Positions 6,035 through 6,186 of a stretch of DNA of 6,186 nt are shown here, one piece after another (the first letter of the stretch is position 1; every line of letters begins with the position of its first letter). The stretch spans positions 1 through 6,186 of the forward strand of contig DJRZ01000010.1 in assembly GCA_002440235.1 (NCBI GenBank), given 5' to 3'. Position numbers and translations under genes: made by a program. The notes beneath the pieces were generated by a model. It was not told where the DNA came from. It made no database searches and saw nothing but the letters and a program-made list of their open reading frames with translations. Source of the stretch: Alphaproteobacteria bacterium UBA6347 (GTDB lineage: Bacteria; Pseudomonadota; Alphaproteobacteria; CAAGCB01; CAG-977).

Positions 6035-6164
6035 GATTCTTTTTTGAAGTTGCGACAGTGGCTGGTCTTTGCAATTTCCATTTTTCCGGCGGCGCAGGGA
6101 GAGTTAAATCGCCGCTACGTGGACATGCGCTTTTTAATTTCGGTATTATGCGAAAAAAAACGCG

Positions 6165-6186
6165 CGCGCGGTTATTGCGGCGAAGA
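6165..6186 (-). repeat. Right copy of exact 22-bp terminal inverted repeat
   Basis: It is the exact reverse complement of bases 1-22. It directly continues an A8-(CG)n low-complexity tract (6153-6170), and six of its bases are part of that tract. No proC similarity is visible to the left of it, so the match is confined to the repeat itself. Confidence 0.9.

Larger units (their letters stand above)
5767..6186. other. 420-nt stretch without a convincing gene
   Basis: After the small membrane protein gene the sequence first stays AT-rich (to about 5870). It then holds two REP-like units, three copies of the octamer GCAATTTC (5877-5884, 6027-6034, 6071-6078), an A8 tract followed by alternating CG (6153-6170), and the right end of the terminal inverted repeat. 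Short open frames exist on both strands but lack ribosome-binding sites and recognisable content. It reads as intergenic accessory or repetitive sequence. Confidence 0.6.

Noticed and set aside
5870..6080. CRISPR-like repetition of GCAATTTC
   Set aside because: Three copies of only 8 bases at irregular distances, with no constant repeat length and no spacer regularity. It is better explained by REP-like units.
5890..6186. 99-codon stop-free frame on the plus strand running off the right end, with a late ATG at 6148
   Set aside because: It passes through both REP-like units and a low-complexity A8-(CG)n tract. The only ATG near the end lacks a ribosome-binding site and would encode only MRKKTRARLLRRR within the window. 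The end is also suspect because of the terminal repeat.

Overview
The window looks like a short contig from an uncultured alphaproteobacterium, probably of the Rhodospirillales-like or gut-associated kind. This placement is inferred from protein flavour and gene order, not from a database search. The epimerase-like protein keeps wording typical of alphaproteobacterial HldD outside its active site. An lgt - (one gene) - pgeF order followed by prs is also familiar from that class. The main body (1 to about 5300) is GC-rich with consistent GC-rich codon use. The right end (about 5440 to 6186) is visibly more AT-rich and made of accessory sequence.

Layout: (i) 1-793, minus strand: proC, cut by the left edge just before its natural C-terminus. 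(ii) 794-925: divergent intergenic region with a good sigma70-type promoter (TTGAGA, 18-nt spacer, TATAAC) pointing right. (iii) 926-5260, plus strand: five tightly spaced genes that probably form one operon. They are an HldD-like nucleotide-sugar epimerase homologue, lgt (prolipoprotein diacylglyceryl transferase), a DUF2062 membrane protein with a long C-terminal coiled coil, pgeF (YfiH/LACC1 family) and prs (PRPP synthetase). Spacings are 9, 65, -4 and 17 nt. (iv) 5275-5304: a strong hairpin terminator after prs, followed about 90 nt later by a second terminator-like hairpin at 5397-5436. (v) 5542-5766: a small AT-rich gene for an unrecognised 74-residue single-pass membrane protein, with a clear ribosome-binding site and a possible promoter. 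(vi) 5767-6186: no convincing gene, but two REP-like hairpin units in inverted orientation and the right copy of a 22-bp exact inverted repeat that joins the two window ends.

The operon mixes envelope genes (lipoprotein maturation, peptidoglycan quality control, a membrane protein, a possible LPS-sugar enzyme relative) with PRPP supply. The most interesting points are as follows. The HldD-like protein appears to have lost both catalytic bases of the family and its substrate motif, although the fold motifs are intact. The DUF2062 protein carries an 11-residue-periodic coiled coil. The two REP-like units differ by a base-pair-preserving (compensatory) change. The exact terminal inverted repeat suggests a repeat-induced contig break, so the last few hundred bases should be read with caution. 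I see no CRISPR array, transposase, rRNA or tRNA.
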